The position numbers and the translations under genes were made by a program. Below are positions 17,749 to 27,330 of a stretch of 64,000 nt of DNA, piece by piece. The notes under the pieces were generated by a model. It was not told the DNA's origin. It was given only the letters and a program-made list of their open reading frames with translations, and searched no databases. Each line of letters begins with the position of its first letter. Position 1 is the stretch's first letter. The stretch lies in NCBI RefSeq assembly GCF_027938815.1, contig NZ_CP115913.1:2886001-2950000 (forward strand). The letters are read 5' to 3'. This DNA is from Oceanirhabdus sp. W0125-5. GTDB taxonomy: Bacteria; Bacillota; Clostridia; Clostridiales; Clostridiaceae.

Positions 17749-18705
17749 TTATAGAAATCTTTTTTTATTTTCAGAAATTAGTTTACACAAATGATCTGTA
17801 TAGTTACTTATAGGGGTTGTTCCAGATTTGCCTGCATGTTCACCTATTATATAGATACTTTCGGGGGAAATATCCAGAGATATATATGCTGAAATATCTG
17901 TTAATGCATTACCGTAAAAGCTCTCAATAGTTACTCCTTTTGCAACAATACTTTTAAGATATATACTTTTATATATATCTGCATAGGAGGAGGGAATTGC
18001 AGTTTCATTAGTATGAAGTATTCCAAAGGGGAAGTTATTTTCTTTAAGCCATTTAAGTGTGTTTGAGATTAACCAGGATGGCCGTGCCGTAAGATAGAGA
18101 ATATTGTAACCTTTATCTTTATAAAAATTTACAACATTATATGAATCTATATATGCCTTTGGTTTGTAGTTTACATCTAAAAATTCATAAAAACTTTCTT
18201 TAATTAATTCCTTATCTGAAATAGTTAAGGTTCCATCAATATCAAAAATAACATAGTCTTCTTTTTCTTTTATAATCTTAATGTACATGTCAGCAGTTGT
18301 ACAATCCCCTTCTACAACAAACTTAATTAAATAAAGTCCTTTTTTTAGTTTAGTTTCTTCAGGTAAATGGTAGAATATATGTCCATCATTATCTGTTAAA
18401 ATTCTAGTAATATAAATCCAGGATGAATCGGGTGAATTGAAATCATACATAAAAATTGAAACCCATTCATCTTCTAAATCTTTTCTAAAATCACCATAAT
18501 GAAATTTCCCCCGAATTAATATAGTGTCTTTTTCAGTAACAATAAGGTCAAAACCATTATGATGAGACTTATGAGATGAAGTGAAGAGGGTATTGTACCA
18601 ATGTCTAAAGTAGGTCTTTTTTATATCAGGGAATTTTTGGGGGATCAGGTTATAAAAATAATCATGAGCTATGAATGCATTATTATTGTAAGGCAATAAT
18701 TCCAT
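17749..18705 (-). CDS. lipin-like (LNS2) HAD-superfamily phosphatase
   Basis: A 318-residue protein with two parts. Residues about 1-145 look like a beta-rich domain (blocks DTILIRGKF, GLYLIKFVVEGD). Residues about 150-318 form a HAD phosphatase whose nucleophile motif is IFDIDGTLTISD (DxDGT), followed by YLTARPSWLISNTLKWL, the pattern of the LNS2 domain of lipins and of bacterial App1-like enzymes. By analogy it may dephosphorylate phosphatidate, but the substrate is not proven. ATG 18705 is used because TAGGAG lies five bases upstream. It has no signal peptide or membrane segment. Confidence 0.75.
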   Translation of the reverse strand: MELLPYNNNAFIAHDYFYNLIPQKFPDIKKTYFRHWYNTLFTSSHKSHHNGFDLIVTEKDTILIRGKFHYGDFRKDLEDEWVSIFMYDFNSPDSSWIYITRILTDNDGHIFYHLPEETKLKKGLYLIKFVVEGDCTTADMYIKIIKEKEDYVIFDIDGTLTISDKELIKESFYEFLDVNYKPKAYIDSYNVVNFYKDKGYNILYLTARPSWLISNTLKWLKENNFPFGILHTNETAIPSSYADIYKSIYLKSIVAKGVTIESFYGNALTDISAYISLDISPESIYIIGEHAGKSGTTPISNYTDHLCKLISENKKRFL

Positions 18706-18959
18706 AAGTACTCCTACATATAAGTGTTTCACTAATAAAATATGATATAGGAAAGTTAATGGAACATATTTTATTAACATAAAATATAAGAAGTAAATTC
18801 ATAAAAAATATAGTTACTACAGAGTTGTTATGTTTTTTGATAGAACGTAAAGAAATTCTATATTGCCAAAAATAATAAAAAATGTAAAGTGTGTATAAAA
18901 ATAAACGATAATATAGAAAATACATAGAGAAGAAATCTTAGTATTGGGGGGAAAAAACT

Positions 18960-20432
18960 ATGGAAAAAATCCAGATTATTCACCGTAGGAATATTTTATG
19001 TTCAAGAATGTTGATATTAAGTGCTGTTTTAGCAGTCATTGTTTGTATTTTAACACATAAGCCTATAGTTACAACTCTAATTGTAGGTGGTGCTTCATTA
19101 GCAGTAATAATTCCTATGATCATATTTACGTCAAAAAAAATATTTATAAAAGGAACTATGTATATAGTTACATTTGGTATACTTATGATATCAACGATGT
19201 TAATGATAGGAGTACCTGATATTACAGCATATATTATGGTTTATTACTCATTATTTCTAATATCATTATATCAACAGGTTGTTCCAATTATTATCACAGG
19301 ACTTGGGTGTATTGGAATTACAAATTATTTTTATATTTTTTATCATGATTTAATGTTTCCTAAAGTAGGAACAAGCGGTTTAATTACATTTAATTTAATT
19401 ATTGTGTTATGTACAATAATTATATTGTTTCAGTGCAAATTTAGTAATAAATTGCTTGGGGAAGTTCATGATAAAAATAGGGAAACAAATGATACAAAAA
19501 ATAGAATAGAAGAAATTTTAAATGAAATAAAATTAGGAGTATCAGATTTAAGAAGTTTTAGTAAAATTCTTAAAGAAAATATGACAATTATTGGCCAAGT
19601 ATCAAGTGCAGTAACAGAGATTTTTAATCAAGTGACCAAGTCGATTGAGGAAGAGGCTAGCGGTGTTGAAGAGATATCATCTTCAGTTAAAAATACGGAA
19701 ATGGATATGAAGCTAGCATTAGAATCAACAGGAAATATGAGTAATTCATCGGATGATACTGTAAAAGTTATTCAAAATGGAACTTATTTAGTTGATAAAT
19801 TACAAAAGAATATTGGCGATGTAAATGAGACAGTAGATTTCACAGCAGATTTAATAAATGAGCTTAATGATCAAACAAAACAAATTGGAGAAATTTTAGA
19901 AACAATAACTGCAATTGCAGACCAGACAAACCTCTTAGCATTAAACGCATCAATTGAAGCTGCTAGAGCAGGCGAGCATGGAAAGGGATTCACTGTAGTT
20001 GCAAATGAAGTTAAAAATTTAGCTGAGGATTCAAGAGTTTCAACTGAAAATATAGGGAATATACTTAGTGTTATTAGAAAGAAAACTGAAGAAATATCAA
20101 CAGAAATAAGTAAATCAAAGGAATCAGTTAAGATAGGGAAAAAATCTACAGAAGAAGTAAACAAATTATTTAATAAAATCTTAGATAATAGTGGAATTGT
20201 TGTTGAAAAATCAAAAGAAGTATTTAATGTAATGGAAGGGATAGAGGATTCCTATAAAGTAGTTGCTAATGAAATAAATGGTATTGCAAAAGTAACTCAA
20301 AGTAACTCTAGTTCCATACAAGAAACTTTAGCAAAAGTTGAAGAACAAAGTGAGAAAATATTAAATACTGTGAATCAATTTAATAAACTTGATGAAATGA
20401 TTTGTAGATTGAATGAAATAGTTGAAAATTAA
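18960..20432 (+). CDS. methyl-accepting chemotaxis protein, membrane-sensor type
   Basis: A 490-residue chemoreceptor. Residues about 15-165 hold six hydrophobic segments with almost no external loop, so it has no large periplasmic sensor and may sense membrane state or a small ligand. The C-terminal half is the cytoplasmic signalling coiled coil; the CheA/CheW-contact tip is visible at [20 protein letters not shown]. No HAMP domain is obvious. A strong GGGGGG ribosome site precedes the start. It is monocistronic, with its own terminator. Confidence 0.92.
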   Translation: MEKIQIIHRRNILCSRMLILSAVLAVIVCILTHKPIVTTLIVGGASLAVIIPMIIFTSKKIFIKGTMYIVTFGILMISTMLMIGVPDITAYIMVYYSLFLISLYQQVVPIIITGLGCIGITNYFYIFYHDLMFPKVGTSGLITFNLIIVLCTIIILFQCKFSNKLLGEVHDKNRETNDTKNRIEEILNEIKLGVSDLRSFSKILKENMTIIGQVSSAVTEIFNQVTKSIEEEASGVEEISSSVKNTEMDMKLALESTGNMSNSSDDTVKVIQNGTYLVDKLQKNIGDVNETVDFTADLINELNDQTKQIGEILETITAIADQTNLLALNASIEAARAGEHGKGFTVVANEVKNLAEDSRVSTENIGNILSVIRKKTEEISTEISKSKESVKIGKKSTEEVNKLFNKILDNSGIVVEKSKEVFNVMEGIEDSYKVVANEINGIAKVTQSNSSSIQETLAKVEEQSEKILNTVNQFNKLDEMICRLNEIVEN

Positions 20433-20455
20433 AAAATACTTTTCTAATTATAAAT

Positions 20456-20490
20456 AAAAAGCATAAACATTTTGTTTATGCTTTTGTTTC
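20456..20490 (+). terminator. terminator after the chemoreceptor gene
   Basis: AAAAGCATAAAC (20457-20468) pairs with GTTTATGCTTTT (20474-20485), followed by GTTTC. Confidence 0.85.
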
Positions 20491-20552
20491 GTGGTAGATT
20501 AATTTATGTGATATAATTTTATTGAAGAAAATTATAATGAGAGGAATATATA

Positions 20553-22355
20553 ATGAATAAAGAAATATTTCAAAATAAATTAAACAAATACAAAATTGAA
20601 ATTAAGAATATGAAAAGAAAATCAAATATATTTGGGATGTTAAGATTGATTTCGATAGTAATATCTTTTATAGCTTTGTACTTTTATTATTCTAGTGGAT
20701 CAAAGAATATTATATTATTATTAAGTTGTTTTGCAGGTGGTATTATCTTTCTTTATTGTGTACATGAACATAATAAAACTAGAAAAAAGGTTTATAAACT
20801 AAAAGAATTGATTGAAGTAAATAAAAAATACATAAAAAGATTTGAAGGTACTTGGATAGAATTTGCTGATAAAGGAAATGAATTTTTGGATAAAGAACAC
20901 AAGTACTCAAGTGATTTAGATATATTTGGAGCAAAATCATTGTTTCAGCTAATAAATTCAACAAGAACTACATTAGGTAGAAATAGACTAGCATCTTTAT
21001 TGAAAAATGGAAAAAGAAATGGTGAAGAAATAGTCAATAGACAAAGTGCAGTGGAAGAGATTAGTAAAAAAATTGAGTTTTGTGAGAATATGGCTTCCCC
21101 TAGTGAAAAGTATAATGGAGAAGATGGTTCTAAGGAGCTAATTGATTTTTTAGAAAGTAATGAGAAAACTTTTAGAAATTTAAATTTAAGGATTTTAATC
21201 AATGGAATACATTTCTTGGATATTATAATTATTGGATTAACTTTGTTTTATAGAGGGAATTTCATTTTAACGTTATTGATATTATTGTTTTATCATGGAG
21301 TTTTTGCAGTATATGGATTATGGAAATCCTCAAACTCTTTAAGCGAAATTTTTAAATTTAAAGATATATTAGAAGAATATAGAAGTCTTATTATGAATGT
21401 GAAAAATGAAGATTTTAAAGATAAACACTTAATAAAAATGAAAAGTGAATTATTTAATGGGGAGAAAAATGTTCAAGATGCTATAGATGAACTTGAAAAA
21501 ATCATTAATAAAATTCAGATGAGATATAATATCCTTTCCTTTATAATATTTAATATTATTCTTTTAGGTGATTTTAGATGTGTAATGTACTTAGAAAGAT
21601 GGAGAAAGGATTATAAATCTAATATTAAAAGATGGTTTGAAGTTATTAACGAGTTTGAGTGTATAATTAGTTTTTCAGTTCTTGTACATACAAATGATAA
21701 AGTATCATATCCCAAGATACATGAGAATGGAACTATGTTAAAAAGTTTGAATTTAGGGCATCCTTTAATTAAAAATGAAGAAAGAGTTTGTAATAATGTT
21801 GATTTAAGTAACAGAATATTTGTTATAACTGGTTCAAATATGTCAGGTAAAACAACATTTTTAAGAACTATTGGTGTTAATTTGGTTTTAGCCTATGCTG
21901 GAGCACCAGTATGTGCTGAAGATATGGAATGCTCAATTATGGATATTAATACTTCAATGAGGATAGAAGATGATCTTAATGCAGGAATATCAACTTTTTA
22001 TGCTGAATTGAAGAGAATAAAGAAAATAATAGATAGTTCAAATAAAGAAAAGAATATGATCTTCCTAATAGATGAAATTTTTAGAGGAACTAACTCTAAT
22101 GACAGGATATTAGGTGCAAAGAGTGTTTTGCATAAATTAAATCAATCATGGATAATTGGGGGTATTTCAACTCATGATTTTGAATTGTGTAAACTTGAAG
22201 GAGCAGATAATAATAGAATCGCAAATTACCACTTTGAAGAATCATATGAAAATAATAAAATTAAATTTGATTATAAATTAAAAGCAGGTAAATCTACAAC
22301 TGCAAATGCTCAATATTTAATGAAATTAATAGGGATAGATATTATTACAGATTAG
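20553..22355 (+). CDS. membrane-anchored MutS-family ATPase
   Basis: A 600-residue protein with the MutS ATPase domain at its C-terminus: Walker A TGSNMSGKTTFLRT (about residue 425), the signature region DDLNAGISTFYAELKRI, Walker B MIFLIDEIFRGTNS (about 503), and STHD. The N-terminal mismatch-recognition domain of MutS1 is absent. Instead two hydrophobic segments lie at about 24-66 and two more at about 213-258, so the protein is probably bound to the membrane. It belongs with the poorly characterised short MutS relatives; a role in canonical mismatch repair is unlikely, and its real function is unknown. It is expressed alone. Confidence 0.85.
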   Translation: MNKEIFQNKLNKYKIEIKNMKRKSNIFGMLRLISIVISFIALYFYYSSGSKNIILLLSCFAGGIIFLYCVHEHNKTRKKVYKLKELIEVNKKYIKRFEGTWIEFADKGNEFLDKEHKYSSDLDIFGAKSLFQLINSTRTTLGRNRLASLLKNGKRNGEEIVNRQSAVEEISKKIEFCENMASPSEKYNGEDGSKELIDFLESNEKTFRNLNLRILINGIHFLDIIIIGLTLFYRGNFILTLLILLFYHGVFAVYGLWKSSNSLSEIFKFKDILEEYRSLIMNVKNEDFKDKHLIKMKSELFNGEKNVQDAIDELEKIINKIQMRYNILSFIIFNIILLGDFRCVMYLERWRKDYKSNIKRWFEVINEFECIISFSVLVHTNDKVSYPKIHENGTMLKSLNLGHPLIKNEERVCNNVDLSNRIFVITGSNMSGKTTFLRTIGVNLVLAYAGAPVCAEDMECSIMDINTSMRIEDDLNAGISTFYAELKRIKKIIDSSNKEKNMIFLIDEIFRGTNSNDRILGAKSVLHKLNQSWIIGGISTHDFELCKLEGADNNRIANYHFEESYENNKIKFDYKLKAGKSTTANAQYLMKLIGIDIITD

Positions 22356-22477
22356 TTAATAATGAAATTATTTTCATATAGTAGTGTTGTTTTCTCATAT
22401 GGGTAAAATGGTTTATTTAAGAAAATTATGATAGAATATAAATAAGTATAATTATTAACATAAAAGTTGGAGGACAA

Positions 22478-23209
22478 ATGATGGGAAATGGAATAATAAA
22501 TAAAATTAAAACTTTATTTAATAAAAAAAAGAATGAGAATGAAAAGGAAATAATAAAAAGTCAAAATATTAAAATGGATTCAAAAAAAAATAATGAACAA
22601 GAGGTAAACCAAAAATCTAATGAAAAACAAATTTCAAAAGTAAATAATACTAATGAGAATAACAAACACAATACAAACAATACTCATAGAGCTCATAGTA
22701 ATAGGGCAAATCAGCCAAAAGATAAAAATAACTTAAGTCAAAGTAGAAATGATAACACAAGAAAGAGTAATAAGGGCTATAATGATTCCAGAGATAAAAA
22801 GAAAACATATAATCATAAAAATACTAATGAACGAAAAGTATATGATAAAAAAACTAGAGATAATAAATATTCCACTAATAGTGGTAAAGTAGAAACAGAA
22901 AATAATAATTTTACTTCAGAAATTGAAAACTTAATTAAAGATATCACCATTGGCATGGTATTTGAAAGTGAAAATTTTAAGGGAGAAATAATAAAAAAAC
23001 AATCTCATAATTTGAGTTATTCCATAGGAAATAAAACTAATATATTAACATATAGAGAAATTATTGAGAGTTATATTAAATATATTAACACAGGAAGTAT
23101 TGAAAAAAATTGGTATGAATCTAATTTTAAAAAGAATACTGAAAATAGCAATTTAAGTATGATTAAAGGGATTTTAAATAAATATATATCCAAAAAACAG
23201 ATTGATTAA
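22478..23209 (+). CDS. hypothetical protein with Asn/Lys-rich low-complexity region
   Basis: A 243-residue protein. A short basic N-terminus (GIINKIKTLFNKKKN) is followed by about 120 residues made mostly of Asn, Lys, Ser, His and Arg, likely disordered. A compact C-terminal domain from about residue 145 contains IKDITIGMVFESENFKGEI. The Shine-Dalgarno site TTGGAGG precedes two adjacent ATG codons (22478 and 22481). The stop codon lies inside the hairpin at 23199-23218. No family is recognised; the basic disordered part suggests nucleic-acid or surface binding, which is only inference. Confidence 0.7.
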   Translation: MMGNGIINKIKTLFNKKKNENEKEIIKSQNIKMDSKKNNEQEVNQKSNEKQISKVNNTNENNKHNTNNTHRAHSNRANQPKDKNNLSQSRNDNTRKSNKGYNDSRDKKKTYNHKNTNERKVYDKKTRDNKYSTNSGKVETENNNFTSEIENLIKDITIGMVFESENFKGEIIKKQSHNLSYSIGNKTNILTYREIIESYIKYINTGSIEKNWYESNFKKNTENSNLSMIKGILNKYISKKQID

Positions 23210-23218
23210 AATCAATCT
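23199..23218 (+). repeat. first copy of a duplicated hairpin, lacking a T-tract
   Basis: AGATTGATT (23199-23207) pairs with AATCAATCT (23210-23218). The same hairpin recurs at 23401-23421, where it has the T-tract expected of a terminator. This copy is followed directly by the inverted-repeat element at 23219. Confidence 0.75.
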
Positions 23219-23341
23219 CAGGCTGTTGAAAAAGTCCAATCTCGGCGTCACTAAGGCTCTCTGTGCTGCTCGAGTACATAATGCGTACACTCCGCTGCTC
23301 GTTCGCCTTGTTCCTTGATCTTGAACTCTTTCAACAACCTG
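23219..23341. mobile_element. short inverted-repeat element (MITE-like), GC-richer than surroundings
   Basis: A 123-base element bounded by CAGGCTGTTGAAAAAGT (23219-23235) and ACTCTTTCAACAACCTG (23325-23341), inverted repeats matching at 15 of 17 positions. The inside is visibly GC-richer than the neighbourhood and contains GCTGCTCG twice (near 23265 and 23294). It carries no credible gene; the antisense ORF across it is a by-product. Size and ends suggest a non-autonomous mobile element. No second copy occurs in the window. Confidence 0.6.
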
Positions 23342-23400
23342 AAACTCTAAAGACAGAAAACAGAGTGAATACAATATATTGTGATTTTGTCAACAAAATC

Positions 23401-23429
23401 AGATTGATTAAAAATCAATCTGTTTTTTT
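23401..23429 (+). terminator. second hairpin copy with T-tract
   Basis: AGATTGATT (23401-23409) and AATCAATCT (23413-23421) followed by GTTTTTTT. Probably the original terminator of the gene at 22478, now about 180 bases away because of the inserted element. A further hairpin, ATTTTGT with ACAAAAT, lies just before it. Confidence 0.75.
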
Positions 23430-23484
23430 ATAGTTTAAATTTTCTGAAAAATGTAGTAAAATAATGGTAATGGGAGGTGGAGAA

Positions 23485-23781
23485 GTGAATTATTTTGAGG
23501 AGTTCAAAAAAAGCATTCTATATAGAACCATTAGTAAAATAATCTTAACAATGGGTGTTGTAATTTCATTTATATTATATCTATTAGAAGTACCCTTTAG
23601 TGTGAATTTCTGTACAATAATAATCTTTATCCTATCATCATATTATGCTATGACAAAATTTGTTTGTCCAAAATGTGGTAAAAAACTTCAAGTTACAAAA
23701 TTATTAGAGGAGTATAAGTATTGCCCACATTGTGGAGAACACATATATATTCCACAGAATGATGAAAATATCTTTTATTAA
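23485..23781 (+). CDS. small membrane protein with zinc ribbon
   Basis: A 98-residue protein with two hydrophobic segments (residues about 15-55) and a C-terminal zinc ribbon, CPKCGKKL and CPHCGEHI. GTG 23485 is chosen because GGGAGGTGGAGAA stands just before it; an upstream ATG at 23464 has no ribosome site. Function unknown. Not obviously linked to neighbours. Confidence 0.7.
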   Translation: MNYFEEFKKSILYRTISKIILTMGVVISFILYLLEVPFSVNFCTIIIFILSSYYAMTKFVCPKCGKKLQVTKLLEEYKYCPHCGEHIYIPQNDENIFY

Positions 23782-24005
23782 TCATGTCCATTGCCTATTC
23801 CTTTGATAAAAGACCTTATCTAGATTTTATAAAATAGTTAATTAAAGATATCTTTTTCTAAAGAATTGGTAAAACAGTATATATAAACAAATAATTTTAT
23901 AAAATAGTTTGTGAAAAAGTATAAATGACGATATAATAATAGATATGAAGTTTTAAAAATAATGTTACAATAGTTTATATTGACTAATATGGAGGATGAG
24001 GGGTT

Positions 24006-24566
24006 TTGAAAGACAATCATAGGACTGTGTATATCATGCTCTCCTATACTGGTACGTTTCTTAGTAAAGCTATAAAAAAATATACTAAGGCACCATATTC
24101 ACATGTATCAATTTCATTAGAACAAGATTTAACTAATTTCTATAGTTTTGGTAGAAAAATATCTTTCTGTCCCATATGGGGTGGTTTTGTTACTGAAGAG
24201 CTTGATCAAGGGGTGTACAAGCGTTTCAAAAATGCTGAATGTGGAATTTTTGAATTTAAGGTTAATGAGGATGAGTATTTAAGATTAAAGGATGCTATAG
24301 AAGAGTTTCAAGAAAATGCAGATAAATTAAGGTATAATTTCATAGGACTAATTACATGTGCAATAGGAGTTTCTTATAAGAGAAGCAATTATTATTTCTG
24401 CTCACAGTTTGTTGATGTAATATTTAAGAAAGCAGGAATACAAATAGTGGATAAGCCTAGTGAATTTGTTACTCCTACAGATTTCCTTGAGGCAGATGAG
24501 TTTAAATTGATTTACACAGGTAAGATAAAAGATTTAGCTTGTAATGGTATAGAAGTATTGGTATAA
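24006..24566 (+). CDS. YiiX/permuted NlpC-P60-like cysteine hydrolase
   Basis: A 186-residue protein resembling the permuted papain-fold group. The candidate catalytic histidine is in PYSHVSISL (about residue 32) and the cysteine in YYFCSQFVDVIF (about residue 138), the reversed His-then-Cys order typical of permuted members. Homologues act on amide or lipid bonds; the substrate here is unknown. No signal peptide is seen. It starts with TTG after GAGGATGAGGGG and is closed by a strong terminator. Confidence 0.7.
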   Translation: MKDNHRTVYIMLSYTGTFLSKAIKKYTKAPYSHVSISLEQDLTNFYSFGRKISFCPIWGGFVTEELDQGVYKRFKNAECGIFEFKVNEDEYLRLKDAIEEFQENADKLRYNFIGLITCAIGVSYKRSNYYFCSQFVDVIFKKAGIQIVDKPSEFVTPTDFLEADEFKLIYTGKIKDLACNGIEVLV

Positions 24567-24604
24567 ATCTGCAATTATAATTTATATTATTTTATTATTA
24601 TTTT

Positions 24605-24634
24605 AAGGGGGATTGAAATCAATCCCCCTTAATT
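24605..24634. terminator. terminator between convergent genes
   Basis: AAGGGGGATT (24605-24614) pairs with AATCCCCCTT (24621-24630). It lies between the hydrolase gene and the chemoreceptor on the other strand. Confidence 0.8.
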
Positions 24635-24662
24635 TGCTATTAAAAATAAATGTGACATAATT

Positions 24663-25982
24663 TTAAATTATAAATTTATTAATCTCTTTATCCAGTGTAT
24701 CAGATAAATCTTCAATAATTTTTGAATCATCGTTAAGAATAGAAAGATTTTTATTTATCTCATCATATTGTGAAGAAATTTCATCGATATTAGCCGAAAT
24801 TTCCTCTGATGTTGAAGTAATCTCTTGAAGTAATGTCAAAGTAGTATCTTTTTTTACATTTATAGACGAAGCTGAAGCAGTGATATCTTTAACTAAATTA
24901 GCAAGGTTATCTAATGAAAAAGATAGTGATTTAATGTCACTTACAGCTGTATTAGTTATGTTAAGGTTATCAGAGGAAACAATTATATTTTTACTTGCAG
25001 CTGTAGAGGCATTAGATGCTTCAATATCAATCTCATCTATTTTTGTATAAATTATATTTGTAAAATGTGAGGTTTGTTCAGCAAGAGTTCGTATTTCATC
25101 AGCTACTACAGAAAAGCCTCTTCCTGCTTCTCCAGCTCTAGCAGATTCAATAGCTGCATTTAAAGCTAACATATTTGTCTTTGAAGCAATTTCTCCAATA
25201 GTTGTTATACTATCTTTAATATCATTTAATTTTTTGTTCATGGAATTAATAACATTTTGAATTATTTGAGATAATTCAGCATTCTCATCTGAAGTAGAGG
25301 ATAGCTTATTTAACTCATTAATGGATTCTACAGTTTTTGTATTTAGTTCGTGTATTTCATTATTAAGATTTTCTGTATTATTTAAGATATCATTAATATC
25401 TTTTGAAAGCACCTCCATATCATTAGCTCCTTGTAAATTCATTGAAGCTTGATGTCTTGAGGCTTCATTAATCTCATTAAGGGAAATTTTTATTGTATCT
25501 CCTTTTTGTGTTGTAGATTCAAATGTAGAAGTTAATGTATTAGAGAATGAATTTAGTTTATTAGAATGCGTAGATATCTCATTTAATGTAGAGGAAATAG
25601 AAAATTTCATTTCATTCAGATCATTTAAAATAAGTGCAAATTCATCTTTTCTTTCTCCTAAATTTTCTCTTTCTTTCAAGTTTAAATTTTTTACAGTTTC
25701 AATAGAACCTTGAATCATCCTTAACCATTTCAAAATTCTACTTAATATGTACATGAACATTAATGTTAATGCAATAAAGCTAATTGTTACAATTATTACA
25801 TTAGATGTAATAATATGCTTAGATAATGATTGAATAGTTTCTTTAGGTTGACCAACAAGTAATTCAGCCAGTTTTTTATCCGTAAAGTGCTTCAAAGCTA
25901 CTATACATAAAAGAATACATATAATCGATGTAAGAAACATCGTTAATAATGCTTTACGTCTAGTAGTTAAATTTTTTCCCAT
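24663..25982 (-). CDS. methyl-accepting chemotaxis protein with small external domain
   Basis: A 439-residue chemoreceptor. Two hydrophobic segments at about residues 13-30 and 60-84 enclose only about 30 external residues, so there is no normal ligand domain. A linker follows, then the signalling coiled coil with the tip [27 protein letters not shown] 25982 is preferred over a TTG two codons earlier because AAGGGAG is eight bases upstream. It is the second receptor of the window without a real sensor domain. No che genes are adjacent. Confidence 0.9.
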   Translation of the reverse strand: MGKNLTTRRKALLTMFLTSIICILLCIVALKHFTDKKLAELLVGQPKETIQSLSKHIITSNVIIVTISFIALTLMFMYILSRILKWLRMIQGSIETVKNLNLKERENLGERKDEFALILNDLNEMKFSISSTLNEISTHSNKLNSFSNTLTSTFESTTQKGDTIKISLNEINEASRHQASMNLQGANDMEVLSKDINDILNNTENLNNEIHELNTKTVESINELNKLSSTSDENAELSQIIQNVINSMNKKLNDIKDSITTIGEIASKTNMLALNAAIESARAGEAGRGFSVVADEIRTLAEQTSHFTNIIYTKIDEIDIEASNASTAASKNIIVSSDNLNITNTAVSDIKSLSFSLDNLANLVKDITASASSINVKKDTTLTLLQEITSTSEEISANIDEISSQYDEINKNLSILNDDSKIIEDLSDTLDKEINKFII

Positions 25983-26142
25983 ATGCAAGCTCCCTTCTTG
26001 TACATATAAATACTTTAAAGTATTTATATGTAATAATTCAGCATATAAATTAACATAGAAGTTTTTATATTAATTTAAATATCGTTTATAAAAGGGAAAA
26101 ATTTAGATGCATTATTAATATTTATGTATAGGAGACTTAGCT

Positions 26143-27258
26143 ATGAGTGAGAAGCATAGTATATATTTTCTTATTGATGTATTCGAGAATGAATTTAAAA
26201 TTATAAAATCATTAAATTTAAAGGATAAAATTAATAATTATATAATTGATGAAGAATATGATAGAGAGTTAAATAGTTTTTCTAATAATAAAGAACATAT
26301 ACAAAGAATAATAAAATTTATGAAGTACTATTATAGAAAAAAAATTGTAAATAAAAAGAAAATAAAATCATGGTTGTTAAATTTATTTTCAGCAAATAAT
26401 TTTTATGGACAATATTGTGAATTGATGGCTTATGTTTGGATGTTTGAGATGAAAATAAAATTTACTCCTCAAGTAATGATTGATAGTGAAGAACTGCTAA
26501 ACAAAAAAAGAGTTGAATTGGATGGGGTTATTGATAAAAAAGAAATTTATTTCGATATAAAATCATTTGGAATTCAATTTTATGCAAGAGAGATTTTTAG
26601 AAGAAAATTACAAGAGCAATTTAAAGGTAAGATTGTTTATATTGAAGGGTTAAGAGATTCAAGTTATAAAGATATTTCTAAATATGCTTTTGATAGTATG
26701 AAAGACATTGTAGAAGCACTTGAAAAGAAACATAGTTATTTTATTGAAGGATTAAGATGGAATATTAGGATACTTGATATAGGTAAAGATAATATAAAGC
26801 TTGTTAAGAAAAGACAACGTAAAGAGTTCGATCCGTACAGATTTGCAAGAGAAAATAAATTTTTCTGTATTAGGAAGGCATCTCAATTTACTATAAATAA
26901 ACCCTTCATATTAATTTGTTCCTTTTCAGATTCTTTCAATAACTTTTATGATAAGGGGAATCTAAAAAATACTAATACTGCTTTGAGAGCATTAGCTAGA
27001 AGAACCTTTATGGAATTGAATAAATGCAATAAGAAAGCAATACGATTTGATGGTAGATTAGATGATAATCTTTTAGTGAAGGATGTTGTTAAATACATTT
27101 CAGCATTAATTTTTATAAATTTTAATAGCGGTATGAGCAGGATATTTTTAAATCCATATGGACAAAATAAAATTAAAAAAAGTGATATATTTGATATAAT
27201 TAATGGAAATAGATACACTGATTTTGAAATTGATGATTTTGAATATGATATTTATTAG
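26143..27258 (+). CDS. uncharacterised protein with PD-(D/E)XK nuclease-like motif
   Basis: A 371-residue basic soluble protein. It shows a possible restriction-endonuclease fold core: Glu93 in GQYCELMAYVW, Asp127 in ELDGVI, and Asp138-Ile-Lys140 in YFDIKSF, i.e. D-x10-D-x-K after a helix carrying Glu. The N-terminal 80 residues are helical and lysine-rich; the C-terminal 150 residues have no motif I know. No modification, helicase or toxin-antitoxin partner is adjacent. The start has AGGAG upstream. The assignment rests on motif spacing only and could be coincidental. Confidence 0.55.
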   Translation: MSEKHSIYFLIDVFENEFKIIKSLNLKDKINNYIIDEEYDRELNSFSNNKEHIQRIIKFMKYYYRKKIVNKKKIKSWLLNLFSANNFYGQYCELMAYVWMFEMKIKFTPQVMIDSEELLNKKRVELDGVIDKKEIYFDIKSFGIQFYAREIFRRKLQEQFKGKIVYIEGLRDSSYKDISKYAFDSMKDIVEALEKKHSYFIEGLRWNIRILDIGKDNIKLVKKRQRKEFDPYRFARENKFFCIRKASQFTINKPFILICSFSDSFNNFYDKGNLKNTNTALRALARRTFMELNKCNKKAIRFDGRLDDNLLVKDVVKYISALIFINFNSGMSRIFLNPYGQNKIKKSDIFDIINGNRYTDFEIDDFEYDIY

Positions 27259-27330
27259 TAATTTTATTTGATATTCTATACTTATGTGGTAAAATATATA
27301 GAGTTAACTTAAATACAAAGGTGGAGAAAT

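Noticed and set aside
23174..23374. Antisense 66-codon ORF across 23174-23374
   Set aside because: It runs through the inverted-repeat element and two hairpins and has no ribosome site.
23199..23421. Two hairpin copies as the start of a CRISPR array
   Set aside because: Only two copies, separated by about 180 bases, with no cas genes and a better explanation as a split terminator.
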